Assembly: GCA_023055425.1 (NCBI GenBank)
Contig: JALGPY010000001.1
Span: 112,945,057-113,009,056, forward strand
DNA: 64,000 nucleotides
Reading direction: 5' to 3'
DNA from: Linanthus parryae
Lineage: Eukaryota > Streptophyta > Magnoliopsida > Ericales > Polemoniaceae
The notes beneath the pieces were generated by a model. It made no database searches, was not told the origin of the DNA, and was given only the letters and a program-made list of their open reading frames with translations. This document shows, piece after piece, positions 47,432 to 58,830 of the stretch (position 1 is its first letter; each line of letters starts with the position of its first letter). The position numbers and the translations under genes were made by a program.

Positions 47432-47447
47432 TTAGCCCCCTTTCTGC
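47432..47447 (-). other. Tat polypurine tract
   Basis: The minus strand reads CAGAAAGGGGGCTAA directly before the 3' LTR, as needed for plus-strand priming. Confidence 0.8.
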
Positions 47448-48173
47448 GCGTGAAGACTCATAGCTGGATAGACTTCCATGCGCGGAAATCAACATACGCG
47501 TCGCCGCCACGCACCAATTCAAATACGAGCAAATTCAGCCCCCGTGCGTGCCATTATGACCTAAAACCCCTAGAGTCGTGCCGTCTGGCCTTTAGGGTTT
47601 TAGGCGTGGCGTCAGCTTGTCCTGTGATTGCGCGATTCGACGGTGACGGTTGCGATTCGACTACTGAAAGGACGCAACCTTTCATTGTTTTGGATAAATA
47701 CTTTGTACTCTCCATTGTTGCAAAGCATCACTTCTTTCTCTTAAAGTGAATGATACCCGGAAGCCTTCGAGAGCAGATTCAGATAATCAATCACCAGTTC
47801 AGAAATGCAAATCGTCTTCTTCAACTGTCTGTATCCAAGCAGGCTTCACAGAAACAAGGTTGGCCTTGTTCAATTTCGATTTAAAATGCTAGTATATGCT
47901 TTGAACTGCGTTGGATCTGCAAACCCATTATCTGCTGAAAAACTTGTGAAGGGACTCACAATCTTGAACCCGATTTCGATTTAATCCCCCAATGATAAAG
48001 ACCTTGAATGTAGGGTTTTTGAAATCTTCTGATAATGCAAACAATTCCAACCCCTAATTTTCTGAAATTGATACCAGAAACTGTTCATCTTTCTTCCCAT
48101 AGATCTTGAATCTCGAAATTCAAACTGAAGTGTGGCATATTTCTCCCCCCTTTTTTCTTGATTTTCCGCAGGA
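47448..48173 (+). promoter_or_regulatory. Leader/promoter region of the antisense gene
   Basis: Non-coding. GATAAATA at about 47692 is a possible TATA element. TTTTTTCTTGATTTTCCGCAG ends three bases before the ATG at 48174 and looks like a 3' splice site, so a 5'-leader intron is likely (possible donor near 47860). Both are inference. Confidence 0.4.
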
Positions 48174-51100
48174 ATGGCAAAGACAAAAGGAACTAGACCC
48201 ACCAAGGAGGACAAAGAAATACCTGATCTTCCGCAAGCTCTATGGCGAAAAGCCCCCTATCAGGGTGGCAAAGACTTCTACCACGCGAGGGTTAAGGCAA
48301 AGAAACTGCCTGCTTCTGTCCCCAATGAGGGATTGCTAACATTAACTCCTCCAGTTAACTCAGCCTTGCTTGATTTGATTGGCTCCGAGGACGTGGTTCG
48401 ATTGGGAATCGAAAATGGATACTTCCCGTATGCTGCGATTTCCACCCAAGCTTTTGTCCAGAAATTGGACTACATGGATGAGTGGATTGACCACGTGTTG
48501 ACCAATCATGCTGCGACTCTTAATGAGGCCGGCGTATACTTCGCCGTTCGTGCTATGAAGGGTGCTGCCGTGAAGCTGGACCAGTCCATGCTTCTAAACC
48601 TTCTTTCCCGCTACTCACCTGCGACTCACACTTTTCACTTTGCTGAGTTCGAGGCTGCCCCCACACTCGAGGACGTGGACATGCTGTACGATCTGTCTCC
48701 CATGGGTGAGGTGGACCCTTTGAGTCCCTTGAGGACGGATGCGGAGATCGCTTTGTACACGCAGATGGAGGAGTGCCTATCAGAGGTAAAGAAAATCTCC
48801 ACCCGGTGGACCACTACCAAAGCCCTTCCTGACTGGCAACTGGTTGACACGTCTGCGAAGAATACTTGGAACAAATGGGTGCAGTACTTCTTCCGTGATT
48901 ACGCGAACACCAGCATCACCAAGAAACTTCTGAGTCATGACCCAGAGGCTAAGAACTACGTGGAGGGTAAAGGCTATCACTTGACCCTTTGTGATTTCCT
49001 TTGTGCTTGGCTGTCGAGGTACTTAATCGATGGTCACCCACACGATGGGGTCTTTTACCACGTTCTGCCGCTCGCTTTGAAACTGGCCCTTGGCCAAAAA
49101 GTCGCACTCGGACCCTTGGTCTTGGGCACGCTGTACTATAGGCTGGATCAGCTGGTTGTGGCCATGAAAGAATCGCGTGGCCGTCTCGACATACTGACTT
49201 TTGTTAATATTTCCTTCCTGACGATGTGGGTCTTCGAGCGATGGCCTTCCTATGCCCCAACTGCTTCTAAGCCCAACAAGTGGTGTCCCCCAGGCGCGAT
49301 GGAGGAGCGCAACAGCGGCAGAGCTGCAAGATGGTTTGGAACAAACAGTACCAAGTACGTCTGGAGTTTGATATGCGATAATCGGCGAGAGTTCATAGCC
49401 AGGCCCTATGCCATGCGTATTGAAAACGTGCGATGGTTTCCAAAGCTGTACCCTTCTAAGGGTGTTATCTTCTCGGAAGAGCTCCTCTTCGAAGATGGAG
49501 AGCATTTCCATGAGCGCTATCGCGAATTCTTTTGCTGGTGCCTGCGAGGTTCCCTTCCTGCTCTCGCAGAGCATATTCGTGAGCTCGCGCCGAGGTATGA
49601 GAGGATTACCGTGGATGTTGACCCCACTCGCGTTTCTCCCCAGTTCGGCTTTGATGCAGTGGCACCATCAATCTGGCCACAGTCTATTATCAGAGGCTGC
49701 TATAAACGCTTGTTGACAAAGGAGTGCAAGACAGTCTTCATGAGCAATCTTCCCTTTGAGCAACCTGCAGGCAACCGTGAAGGCGGTTGTTCCAAGAACT
49801 GGCTCACATACTGGAACGCTCAGCAGACGAGATTTGAGACGTAGTCGGCCCCCCAGCCAAGCAGAGCTCCTGTGATTAGAAGAAACTCTTTTCCGTTTCG
49901 CCCCAATTGCAGTCTGGACGAGTCTGAGTATGGTTGCTACTCATTACTGGATCATGAGAACCATTTGTGCCCTTCCATCATTCTAGATGAAAAGATCGCC
50001 GCAGTTAGGAAAGGCGACTCGCATGTCATCAGATACAGTGAGACTTTTGCTAAGGTAAGCAGCTTCTTTCGCATGCGCTAAGTTTTTTTTTCACTTTCGC
50101 ATATTGACAACCTCATTCTACACTGCTTGCTGTAGTGCCATGTGCGGAGGTTTGCATCTGGCGACCGTTCCAAGTCGTTGGTTAACACCATTGTTACCAC
50201 AAGAAGACAAGGACAGACGTTCCTGCTAGCTTCGAGGATGGACCCTGAGGTCGAAACCAGGATTCGCGAGGTCATGAATGCTTTTGCTGACTCGCTGATA
50301 GACAATGCTCCGGCCTTGTCTCCCCCTAGAGGCGATCCGTCTCCTCCAGCGGCTGCCGCGCCAAGAGCGAAAAGACCCAGACAAAGAGGAATTACAATTT
50401 CTTCCCCTAGAAGTGCTCCGTCTTCCCCTCCTGCGCGGTCCCTTTCTGCCAAGGACAAAGGCAAAGGTCGCATGCCCAGTAAAGCGCGGAAGGAGCTCGC
50501 AGTAGAGACCTTCGTTCCATTCGGCCATGAGGAAGAAGAGGAGAGGCAGGAGCCAAGAGAAGGAGATGAAGACGAAGAAAGAGCAAATGTGATACATGAG
50601 GAAGAATCAGGAGGTATCTCCATCGCGTTTCCCTTCTCATTATCGTAACTCTTTTGAAACTCGATCTTGAACCAATCGTTTCTTCACAGATGATGATGAT
50701 GATGAAACCATCAGTGGCCTTTTGGCCAAGAGGCAGAAGAGGGATGCTCATTCTGGCATTTCTGACGAACCCATAAGCGAGGACGTTCTCGCCGAGTCCA
50801 GGAAGACAGCCGCGGAAGCTGCTGAAAGGAGAAGGCAGCGAGAAGAGGAGGAGCTCGAGCGTGTGATGCAGCGGAGCCTCGAAGAGCAACATGTTGACGA
50901 CTTAGTGCGTCCAGCTGATGAGGAAGATGCGCTCCCCGAAGAGGTGGCTCCTCAAGCAGAAGAGGAGGATGCAGCTCCCGAAGAGGATGTGGCAGCCTCA
51001 GAGCAAGCCCAAGCGGACTTTGAAGAAATCGCAGGCGGCAATGAAGGTGAGATCTTTAATCTCGCAGTAACTTATCGAGACGTTATTGTTGGTGCATTAA

Positions 51101-52473
51101 AGCATGGTGTGTCAAAAGCTGACATTCGCCGTTGGCTAGTAGGCAAGTGCGGTGAACCCTCAGGTAATCACTTGAACGATATGCATAAACTAGGCTTTAG
51201 CAATTCAAAATAGAATCATGACTAGTTTCTTCGCGCCCCAGGTCACGCTCATCTTAAAGGCATGCTTAATGAGGACACATTAGTAGGGCAAGGCTCCACG
51301 TCCTTAGTGTATGACGAGGATACTGCAATCCCACCTTCGCGTGGAGGTGCTTGCTCTTAGCTTAGCAAAGATAATAAAATATCAGAGGATACAAGTTACC
51401 TCATACTATCGCATCTTGTATCGCAGGCAATGCTGATGAACCCATGTTGGAGCAAAGGAGCCAACCTTCTGCATCCTATGTCCCGGTTCCGAGTTCTCAT
51501 ACCGAGAAGCCCGTCGCAACTGCTGAATATGCAGAAGAGCCTTTTGAGGACATCATCGAACTTTCTGATGATGTCGAGGCTGACACTGTGCTAATGGAGG
51601 AAGATGCCCATGCTGGTACTGAGGAAATAAGAACAAGTACTGTTGATGCTACCGCATCTGAAAGTGTCCCTCGCCAAGCAACTTCGGCTGCCACTACGTC
51701 TCCAGCGACGACTGAGTCGGCGGCACCTCTTCCTGCGTGGAGCTTTTGGGGCTCGCAGGTCGGGTCTGCAATCGCACCTGGTGCGGCTTATACTCTTCCT
51801 CCTAATTATGAGGAGTTAGAGCTCGCAGCTGACAGGAGGGCTATAGAACGAGGGCAATCTTCAACCACCCCAGCAATGCGCATTCCTTCTCTTCATGAGA
51901 TCCTTGAAGGAACTGGTATGTCATGGTTTGCTATTTGCATTTCGCATTGTTCATTTGCGAGTTTGATAGTGTAACTTGGCTTTAACATTTCCTCAGGTTT
52001 GAAGCAAGCCGATGTGGACTGGCTAGTTCGGATGCGTCTCACCTATCCCCAGTCATTCGCGAGATCTCTGGAGATAGGGCCCTTTGACAGGAGGTTGTTT
52101 CTTTCCGAAGCCATATGCATTTTGGAACAGCTGTCCGCGGCCACACCTGCGACCATTTCTCCTCAGAGTGCCGAATTGCTTTTTGGCATGTGCCAAAATC
52201 TTCTCGCCAAAGTTCAAGGCAGGCTGGGCTTCAAGCTTCTCGTGAAGAGAGTTACTCTGATTCGCGCGGCCGTAACTCTGGAACGCGACCACCAAAACCT
52301 CGCAGCTGAAAAGAAAAAGGTGGAGCAGCAAAAGAAAAAAATTTGAAGAGGCTATGAAGCTCTATCGTGAGATGAATGCTAGGTGCGAGCAGTTGAAGCA
52401 GGAAGTGGAGCAGGTGGAGAATCTGAGCCGTCAGTTCACCCCTCATGACTCCTTGATCAAGGGTTTACTTTGA
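48174..52473 (+). CDS. Antisense gene of the Tat element: plant-mobile-domain-like protein, six exons
   Basis: My exon model: 48174-50054, 50136-50613, 50690-51046, 51242-51346, 51427-51915, 51997-52473. All introns are GT-AG (76-195 bp), phases 0,1,1,1,1; the total is about 1,261 residues. Exon 1 resembles the plant mobile domain of transposon-derived proteins (..FLCAWLSRYLID..VFYHVLPLALKLALGQKVALGPLVLGTLYYRLDQL.. near 49000-49160). Exons 2-5 encode acidic, low-complexity, proline- and glutamate-rich sequence with a basic KRPRQR patch. Exon 6 ends in a probable coiled coil (..LAAEKKKVEQQKKK..). Two lesions: an in-frame TAG at 49842-49844, and a frame change in an A-run at about 52332-52340. 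It lies opposite to the element's own genes. Function unknown; the domain is also found in host regulators such as MAIL1/MAIN. Confidence 0.72.
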
Positions 52474-53700
52474 TTTTTTGAATTTGAAAAGTAGCAAATA
52501 GCAGAAACATTAATGTAATGTTGCTAGGGTTTCTCCCCCTTTTTTTCTTCAAAAGAATCGAAGTGCCCGTTTTGCCCTTTCCGGGATTTGCTAGAATATT
52601 TATGTGCATATCAATTCATGACATCAGCAATTGATATTCTGCCTTGATTTTCGCGCTAATTTCTCATTAGATAAGCACGCTTTCCTTGGGCAGTCCATCC
52701 GAATCATGACCATCCGTCATTAATTAGGATACGCAACTGAATCGTCGTAGCCTTTAGTAGGGTAATTGATTGTTACCGATTTTCAAGGCGTAAGTGATTG
52801 ATGCTTACCCTCTTTTCAAATTCTGCTGACTCATCTTGACAACTGAAGAGTCTCCACAAGGTCTATATAAACCCTGCCTTATGCCATTTGGGTTCCTCAT
52901 AAAAAAAAATGTGCTTTGCCGTGAGTTCTTACGACTGCTGGCTTCAACGCTTGTTTTTCGTTGATTCATGGCAATTCCAAGTTTTGAAACCTGAGTTTGC
53001 GCTTTGTGCTATAGAAATAGCTTCCAAGATCCGCTTCATAAGGCTTATTGATCTTTATAACCATCATAAAGCAGATGGAGATAATACCTTATGTTTGTTC
53101 GAAGAATTTTCTTCGTCTATTATGCTTGCAGGTCATGTTTCCGGCCGCCTCCCGGCGAGCTGCAGCGCCGTAGTGACCTTGCTACCGACTCGTAATGAAC
53201 GGCGGGATTCTCCTCCAGCATGCCCGGAGGAGAATTTCTTGCCTCCTCGTTCTTGGACTCAGGATGGCGAGCCAATGCCCTTGTCTATCTGGACAAGGAG
53301 CCCAGTACCCGAGGAATGACTGCTCCCCTGTTTTGCACGACTGTATACGCCGGAACAGGTGGTTCCTCTGGTACATATCTTGATCAGACAGAGGCCTTGT
53401 CAGATCCTGGGTTCTTGGGCGGAGCGCCACCCAGATCTTGCTGCTTAGGGAGGTAGCGAATGGCGAGTTGATCTCTTCGCAGAAGCATCCTACTTGCTAC
53501 AGATCTTTGGCCGCAGATCTGCGTATCGCACAGCCGGTGTTAGGACCGTTAGGTTCATCCCTTTTCGGTTAGGATTCCCTCGATGTGTAACTTCTTGCTT
53601 GTAAGTTACCTTTTTCATTGTAAGCCATGTTGGCTGCGTAATTAGATTCGAGCTTTTTTGCTTGTAAGCTGTTATCTAGAAAGATAAATTGTAAGTCCTT
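52474..53700 (+). other. Tat region with a possible second antisense ORF
   Basis: CTATATAAACC at 52862-52872 resembles a TATA box and is followed by a 136-codon frame at 52909-53319. Another frame, 53220-53456 (..FLDSGWRANALVYLDKEPSTRGMTAPLFCTTVYAGTGG..), has a coding-like composition. A CTTGCAG at 53127-53133 could be a splice acceptor. I do not recognise the product and cannot show that these frames are expressed. Confidence 0.3.
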
Positions 53701-53879
53701 TTGACTCATAATGATAAATTGCTTTGTATGATTTGCTGTTTTGTTACAACAAATTACAATTTCGCACGCGTGTTGGCGGATTTTGCCTTATGTAGTGCTA
53801 TATGCACACTTTGTATTCGCTATCTGTCGCATAGATTCGCAGATATGTTCTTAGATCGTTCGAGATCGTGTTCGCGCAG

Positions 53880-54505
53880 CTTTGCTATCTTGGCAGATAG
53901 GCTTGTGATTTTGCCCCAGATTAAAATGCAAGTGCTATCGCATCAGATAGGCTTTTGTAGATCACCTAAGATCATTTTGCATGATGTCGCTATCACAATA
54001 GACAGACTTAAGAACGAATTTTAAATCGCATTTGTATAACGCTGCTATCACGGCAGATAGGCTTGAAAGATCATTTAAGATCACGTTCGCATATGTTGCT
54101 ATCGTGGTAGATAGGCTTTAGAAGATCAATTAAGATCATTTTTCGCATGAGCTGCTATCGTGACAGATAGGCTTTAGAAGATCGATTAAGATCGCATTTG
54201 CATAGATTGCTATCATGACATATAGGCTTTAGAAGATCAATTAAGATCGTACTCGCATAGGCTGCTATCATGGAAGATAGGCTTAGAAGATCAACTAAGA
54301 TCGCATTTTCATAGGCTGCTATCGTGACAGATAGGCTTTAGAAGATCAATTAAGATCGTACTCGCATAGGCTACTATCGTGGCAGATAGGCTTAGAAGAT
54401 CACTTAAGATCGCATTCGCATAGATTGCTATAGTGGCAGATAGGCTTAGAAGATCATTTGAGATCACATTTGAATAAGTTGCTATTGCGGCGGATAGGCT
54501 ATTGC
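53880..54505. repeat. ~55-bp tandem repeats in the Tat 3' region
   Basis: Roughly eleven units of the form GCTGCTATCGTGGCAGATAGG, CTTTAGAAGATCA, TTAAGATCGCA, TTCGCATAG, diverged by 10-25%. The location between integrase and 3' LTR is where Tat/Ogre elements are known to carry variable tandem arrays that can seed satellite DNA. Confidence 0.88.
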
Positions 54506-54559
54506 TAACAGTAATAACAAACTAAATGAAGCAATATATACAGCTAGAAGTATGAAGTT

Positions 54560-54637
54560 CTTCTCATTTGGGAGAAGCCTTTTATTATAGTGCTCTCATA
54601 TGGGAGAGATGAGCTTACAACTCTCTCATATGGGAGA
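54560..54637. repeat. Three short hairpins CTCTCATATGGGAGAG
   Basis: Near-perfect 16-bp inverted repeats at 54560-54575, 54593-54608 and 54622-54637. On the minus strand they lie 70-150 nt after the integrase stop, in the 3' untranslated part of the pol transcript. Confidence 0.75.
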
Positions 54638-54708
54638 GAAGATTGTGCGAATCATAGCTATACAGGGAATAAGGCAACGTTGTAATAAAACGCATAAAAT
54701 GAGAGAAG

Positions 54709-55650
54709 TCAAGGATAGTACTTCTTAATCCAGCGCATGTTGACTGAGCTTGGGGTTGAGGTCGTTCCGTGCAACCTCCGTATGCTGCAGTAGCCACTGT
54801 CAAAGACTTCTGTGACTTCGAAAGGCCCCTCCCAATTGGCAGCGAACTTTGGGTGAGCCGCCTCTCGCATGCAATGGTCAGATGCGCGCAGGACCAAATC
54901 TCCAACTGCGAAATCTCTTCGCTGGACCGTTTTATTGTACGCACGAGCAATCCTTTCTTGATACCGCTTGTTGGTCCTTTTAGCTTGCTCTCGCTTTTCC
55001 TCTAGCAAGACTAAGTCATGATCGCGTTGATTGTCGTACAATGCGTGGAAGGCCAATCTCGCCGAATTAACTCTCACCTCCGCAGGTACCACGGCCTCAG
55101 CCCCGTAACATAGGAGGAAGGGTGAGACACCTGTGGGTGTCCTTGGAGAAGTCCGGTAAGCCCACAGGGCTATGCTTAGAGAATCAGCCCACTTCTTGTG
55201 ATCATCTGCGACCATCTTGCTCAAGATCCTCAACAGCGTTTTGTTGGTCGCTTCGGCTTGCCCGTTCCCTTTCGGATAGTAAGGGGTGGAACATATCTGT
55301 CTGATATTGTACTCTGCTAGCTTCGCAGCCACCTGGCGATTAAAAAAAGGAGTACCATTATCTGAAAGGATGGTGTTGGGAATTCCGAACCTGCATATGA
55401 TGTTTTCTTGGATGAAATTGACCACAGCTAGCGCATTTGCCGTCTTCATTGGTATCGCTTCCACCCATTTGGTGAACAGCTCAGTTGCGGTGAGAATAAA
55501 ATGATTCCCATGCGAAGTTGGTCGGATGGGACCAATGAAATCCAACGCCCATGTGTGAAATGGCCATGGCGTTCCCAATGCATGTAGATCTACAGCAGGT
55601 GCGTGCACTTTCCTTGTATCAGTGCTGCAGCTGTTGACATGTCTGGCCAA
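54709..55650 (-). pseudogene. Tat integrase
   Basis: Catalytic core with WALDFIGPI, LSDNGTPF and the glutamate of NGQAEATNK, then a C-terminal ..WEGPFEVTEVFDSGYCSIRRL module. It catalyses strand transfer of element cDNA. The frame is open for 313 residues but differs from the frame of RT/RNase H, with the change near 55605-55620. The N-terminal HHCC zinc finger is incomplete: the second Cys pair expected before HAPAVDLHALG is missing, which suggests a small deletion as well. Confidence 0.92.
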
Positions 55651-56440
55651 TGAATGCCATATCTCTGAGCCTTCCGATAGATTGACACCTCACTTTCTCC
55701 GCAAGCATGTTGGTGAATCTTCTCTAACAGCAGCTGTCCCTCTTGCTCGGAGACGCATCGCATGAGTATTCCGCCAGGGCCCTTGTAGTAAAGGGTGTTG
55801 TCATGTATGCAATACCCCTTTGTGAGTGCCCAGCTTTCGCTGCTTGTGCCTTCTGCGATGGCTCGTAAGATTGCTTTTCTCCAGTCTGCATCATCCATGT
55901 GTTCATCGTCGCACGCGTCTTCTGTCAACGCCGACGATGTTCGCACTTCGATCGAGATTTTTGCGGGGCATTTGTCTGTACTAACTTTGGATCCCAAAGT
56001 GGCCAAAGCATCTGCATGCCTGTTGTCTGCTCGGGGCTTGTTCTCGTACCTAACGTCACAGAATTGCTGTACCAGCTTTTGTACCAAAGTCCGGTAGGAC
56101 AGAAGATTCATCTCCTTCAAACCGTACTCGCCTGCGGCCTGCTTGACAATTAGCTTGGAATCCCCCATGACCGTCAGGTTGCTTACTTCCAAAGCCTTCG
56201 CTGCACGCAGCCCCGCTATGAGGGCTTCATATTCTGCCTCGTTGTTGGTGACTGCGAAGTCGAGCTTTGCGGACATCTGTATGACCTCCCCATCTGGCTT
56301 AGTCAAGACTATCCCAATGCCTCCACATTTCCTTGTTGACGAACCGTCGAAATGGAGTGTCCAATAGGGTACATCGACTGCGTATATTTCAGGTCCCTCG
56401 AATTCTTCTTCGATCACGGGCTCGTGGCTGTTATCGGGGA
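55651..56440 (-). pseudogene. Tat archaeal-type RNase H and linker
   Basis: A second RNase H domain: LHFDGSSTRKCGGIGIVL, NNEAEYEALIAGLRAA, VMGDSKLIVKQ and ADNRHADALATL supply the D-E-D-D residues. This extra domain, acquired besides the Ty3-type RNase H, defines the Tat clade. It is in frame with the RT upstream (frame 55590-57776) and followed by the degenerate zinc region of integrase. Confidence 0.9.
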
Positions 56441-57776
56441 ACTGTGCCAACAGGTCCGCCATCGCCTGCGACTTGATCGCTCGCGGTCGCACGCATGTGA
56501 TATCGTATTGAGAGATGGTCATATACCATTTCGCCAATCTTCCCCCAGGAGTGGTGTGAGTCAGCAGATATCGTATGGGATCACTTTTTGTGACCACCAC
56601 CACTTTGTGCGACGCAAAGTAGTGTCTCAACTTCTCTATCACGAAGAACAGGGCAAGGCAATGACGCTCGATGTCAGTGTACCTTGATTCGGCGGGCTGC
56701 ACGATGCGAGAGATGTAGTAGATGGGCCTTTCTTGGCCCTCGTACTCCTGAGCCAAGAGTGCTCCTATGGACTTCCTTGTTGACGTCAGATACAACAGAA
56801 GTGGTGATCCGAATTGAGGTGCGATCATTATCTTTGAAGACGTCAGCAGCTCCTTCAGCTTCCCGAACGCAGCTTCGTGCTCCGGATTCCAGCTGTATAT
56901 GGCATCTTTCTTGAGAAGGGCACTAAAACAGCAGGTGATTTCGGCAATCGCTGGGATGAATCTCCGCAGATATGATAGCTTTCCCAAAAATGTCTGCAAG
57001 GTACTTTGGTTATGTGGCGGCATCATGCCAGTGATGGCTGATACTTTCGCAGGATCAGGCTCGATTCCTTGGCGATGCACTACGCATCCCAAGAACTTCC
57101 CTGATGTTACCCCGAACACGCACTTCATGGGATTCATCTTCAGTTGAAAGCGTTTGCATCTATTGAATACTTTCCGTAAATCCGCCAGGTGATCTGCTTC
57201 CTGCTTGGATTTAACCACCAGGTCGTCCACATAAAATTCCACTTCCTTGTGCATCATGTCGTGGAACAGGGCCATCATGGCCCGCTGATAGGTTGCACCT
57301 GCGTTTTTGAGACCGAATGGCATCACTGTGTAGTTGAATACTCCCACTGGAGTGATAAATGCAGTTTTCCGCGCATCTTCAGGGTCCATCTTGATCTGGT
57401 TGTACCCGCTGAAGCCGTCCATGAAACTGAACATGCGATGACCCGCTGTCGAATCAATAAGCAGATCAATGTTGGGGAGCGGAAAATCATCTTTTGGGCA
57501 GAAACGATTGAGATCCCGGAAATCCACGCAGATGCGAAGTTGTCCGTTCTTCTTTACCACTGGCACAATGTTGGCTAGCCATGTGGGATGATGATTCGGC
57601 TCAATGAACTTGGCATCCAGAAGTTTGACAATCTCCTGTTTGATCTTCACGTTAAGCTCCAGCCTGAAGCTTCTTGTGCTCTGCTTTACCGGCTTAGACC
57701 CCGGAATGATGTCTAAACGGTGCATAGTGATACTTGTGTCCAGAACGGGCATCTCATCATACTCCCTTGCGAACAC
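56441..57776 (-). pseudogene. Tat reverse transcriptase and Ty3-type RNase H
   Basis: RT motifs in order: ..VPVVKKNGQLRICVDFRDLNRFCPKDDFPLP, FMDGFSGYNQIKMDPEDARKTAF, MPFGLKNAGATYQRAM and the catalytic YVDDLVV at about 57216-57236. The downstream Ty3-type RNase H (..YLTSTRKSIGALLAQ.., ..DIERHCLALFFVIEKLRHY..) has lost its canonical acidic residues, as is common in Tat elements, where the second RNase H takes over. The frame is open throughout. Confidence 0.93.
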
Positions 57777-58826
57777 GTCCTTGTATTCATTCAGGAGTTG
57801 TAGCAGTCCTTTCTACTCTTCGCTTGTGAGGTCCGCACTTAGAAAAACTGGCCTTTTCTTTTCTTCATTCGGGCTTAGGAATACCTCCTTTAGCTCTTAC
57901 TTTTGTGGTCTGGGTTTGTCTTCCATGCATTCGGGTGCTTCTTTGAGCTTTTCGTCTGGAGTGCTCTGCATTGGTTTTTCCGTTACCGCAACCTGCTCGA
58001 TTTGGTTGATTTGCTCAGGGATATCCCCATGCCCGCGTGAGGACACCCCCGCGCACCTTCATATGCGATAGCACTTCTTCCAGTTGGCGCAGAAACTCTC
58101 TATCTCCTTGCCTTCAGGGTCATGCTTTGCTATTCTATTCAGAGTATACACGTTCTTTCGCTGGTAGGCGATCCGCGGCGCCTCTTCCCACGTGGGCGGC
58201 TTTCCCTTGGCATCCTCCCTGGTCACCATCACTCCCGCAGGTGACTGATCCTTGATATCTTCCCATAGGGGTAAAGGAGTAGGGTTGAATGGTCCCGGTG
58301 TTTGCTCATCCGCCATCTCGGTAAACCACACCGCCTCGCTGAGGTGTGCTTCATCCATGTTGAATGGATTCGTCGAAGCCGGTATCTCGACTATTCTGTC
58401 GTTCCAAATAGCTTTCATCACTTGGTGAGCTGTTGAAGGGACAGCATCAAAGCGATGAATCCATGCTCGACCTATGATCATGTGATACGTAGTATTCGCA
58501 TCTATGACATAGAACTTCGCTGAGCACTTGATTTTGCCGATCTGGACGCCAAGGAGGATCCATCCTATCGTCATTCTGGAGTCACTTCTGAATCCCATCA
58601 ACGGGGATGGAAGTTTGACAATCTTGTACTCGGGGATCCCTGCTAGCTTCAGGGTGTGGAGCGAAACGACGTTAACCGCTGCTCCTCCGTCGACGAACGC
58701 TCTTTTTAACTCGACGCCATTGATGATGGCCGTCACATACAGAGGCCTCTGGTGGATCGCATCTGTCTTTTTGTCGCTGGCGGAAAAGGTCATAATCTTT
58801 TCTGTAGAGCGAGACGCCCTAATGAA
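57724..58826 (-). repeat. Second (left) copy of the duplicated protease-linker segment
   Basis: About 1.1 kb homologous to 58831-59935, in direct orientation. A 340-bp sample differs at about 25 positions (~7%). It encodes a protease with the VDGGAAVN motif near 58676-58698, a TGA at 58059-58061, and then the linker to RT with two further in-frame stops. The two LTRs differ by only ~1.6%, so the duplication is older than this insertion. Confidence 0.88.
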
Positions 58827-58830
58827 TTTG

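Noticed and set aside
53880..54505. CRISPR-like array
   Set aside because: Units are contiguous diverged tandem repeats of ~55 bp without unique spacers, inside a plant retrotransposon.
55795..57147. Several plus-strand ORFs opposite Tat pol
   Set aside because: Shadows of the minus-strand RT/RNase H frame; no independent domain or splice structure, unlike the antisense gene at 48174-52473.
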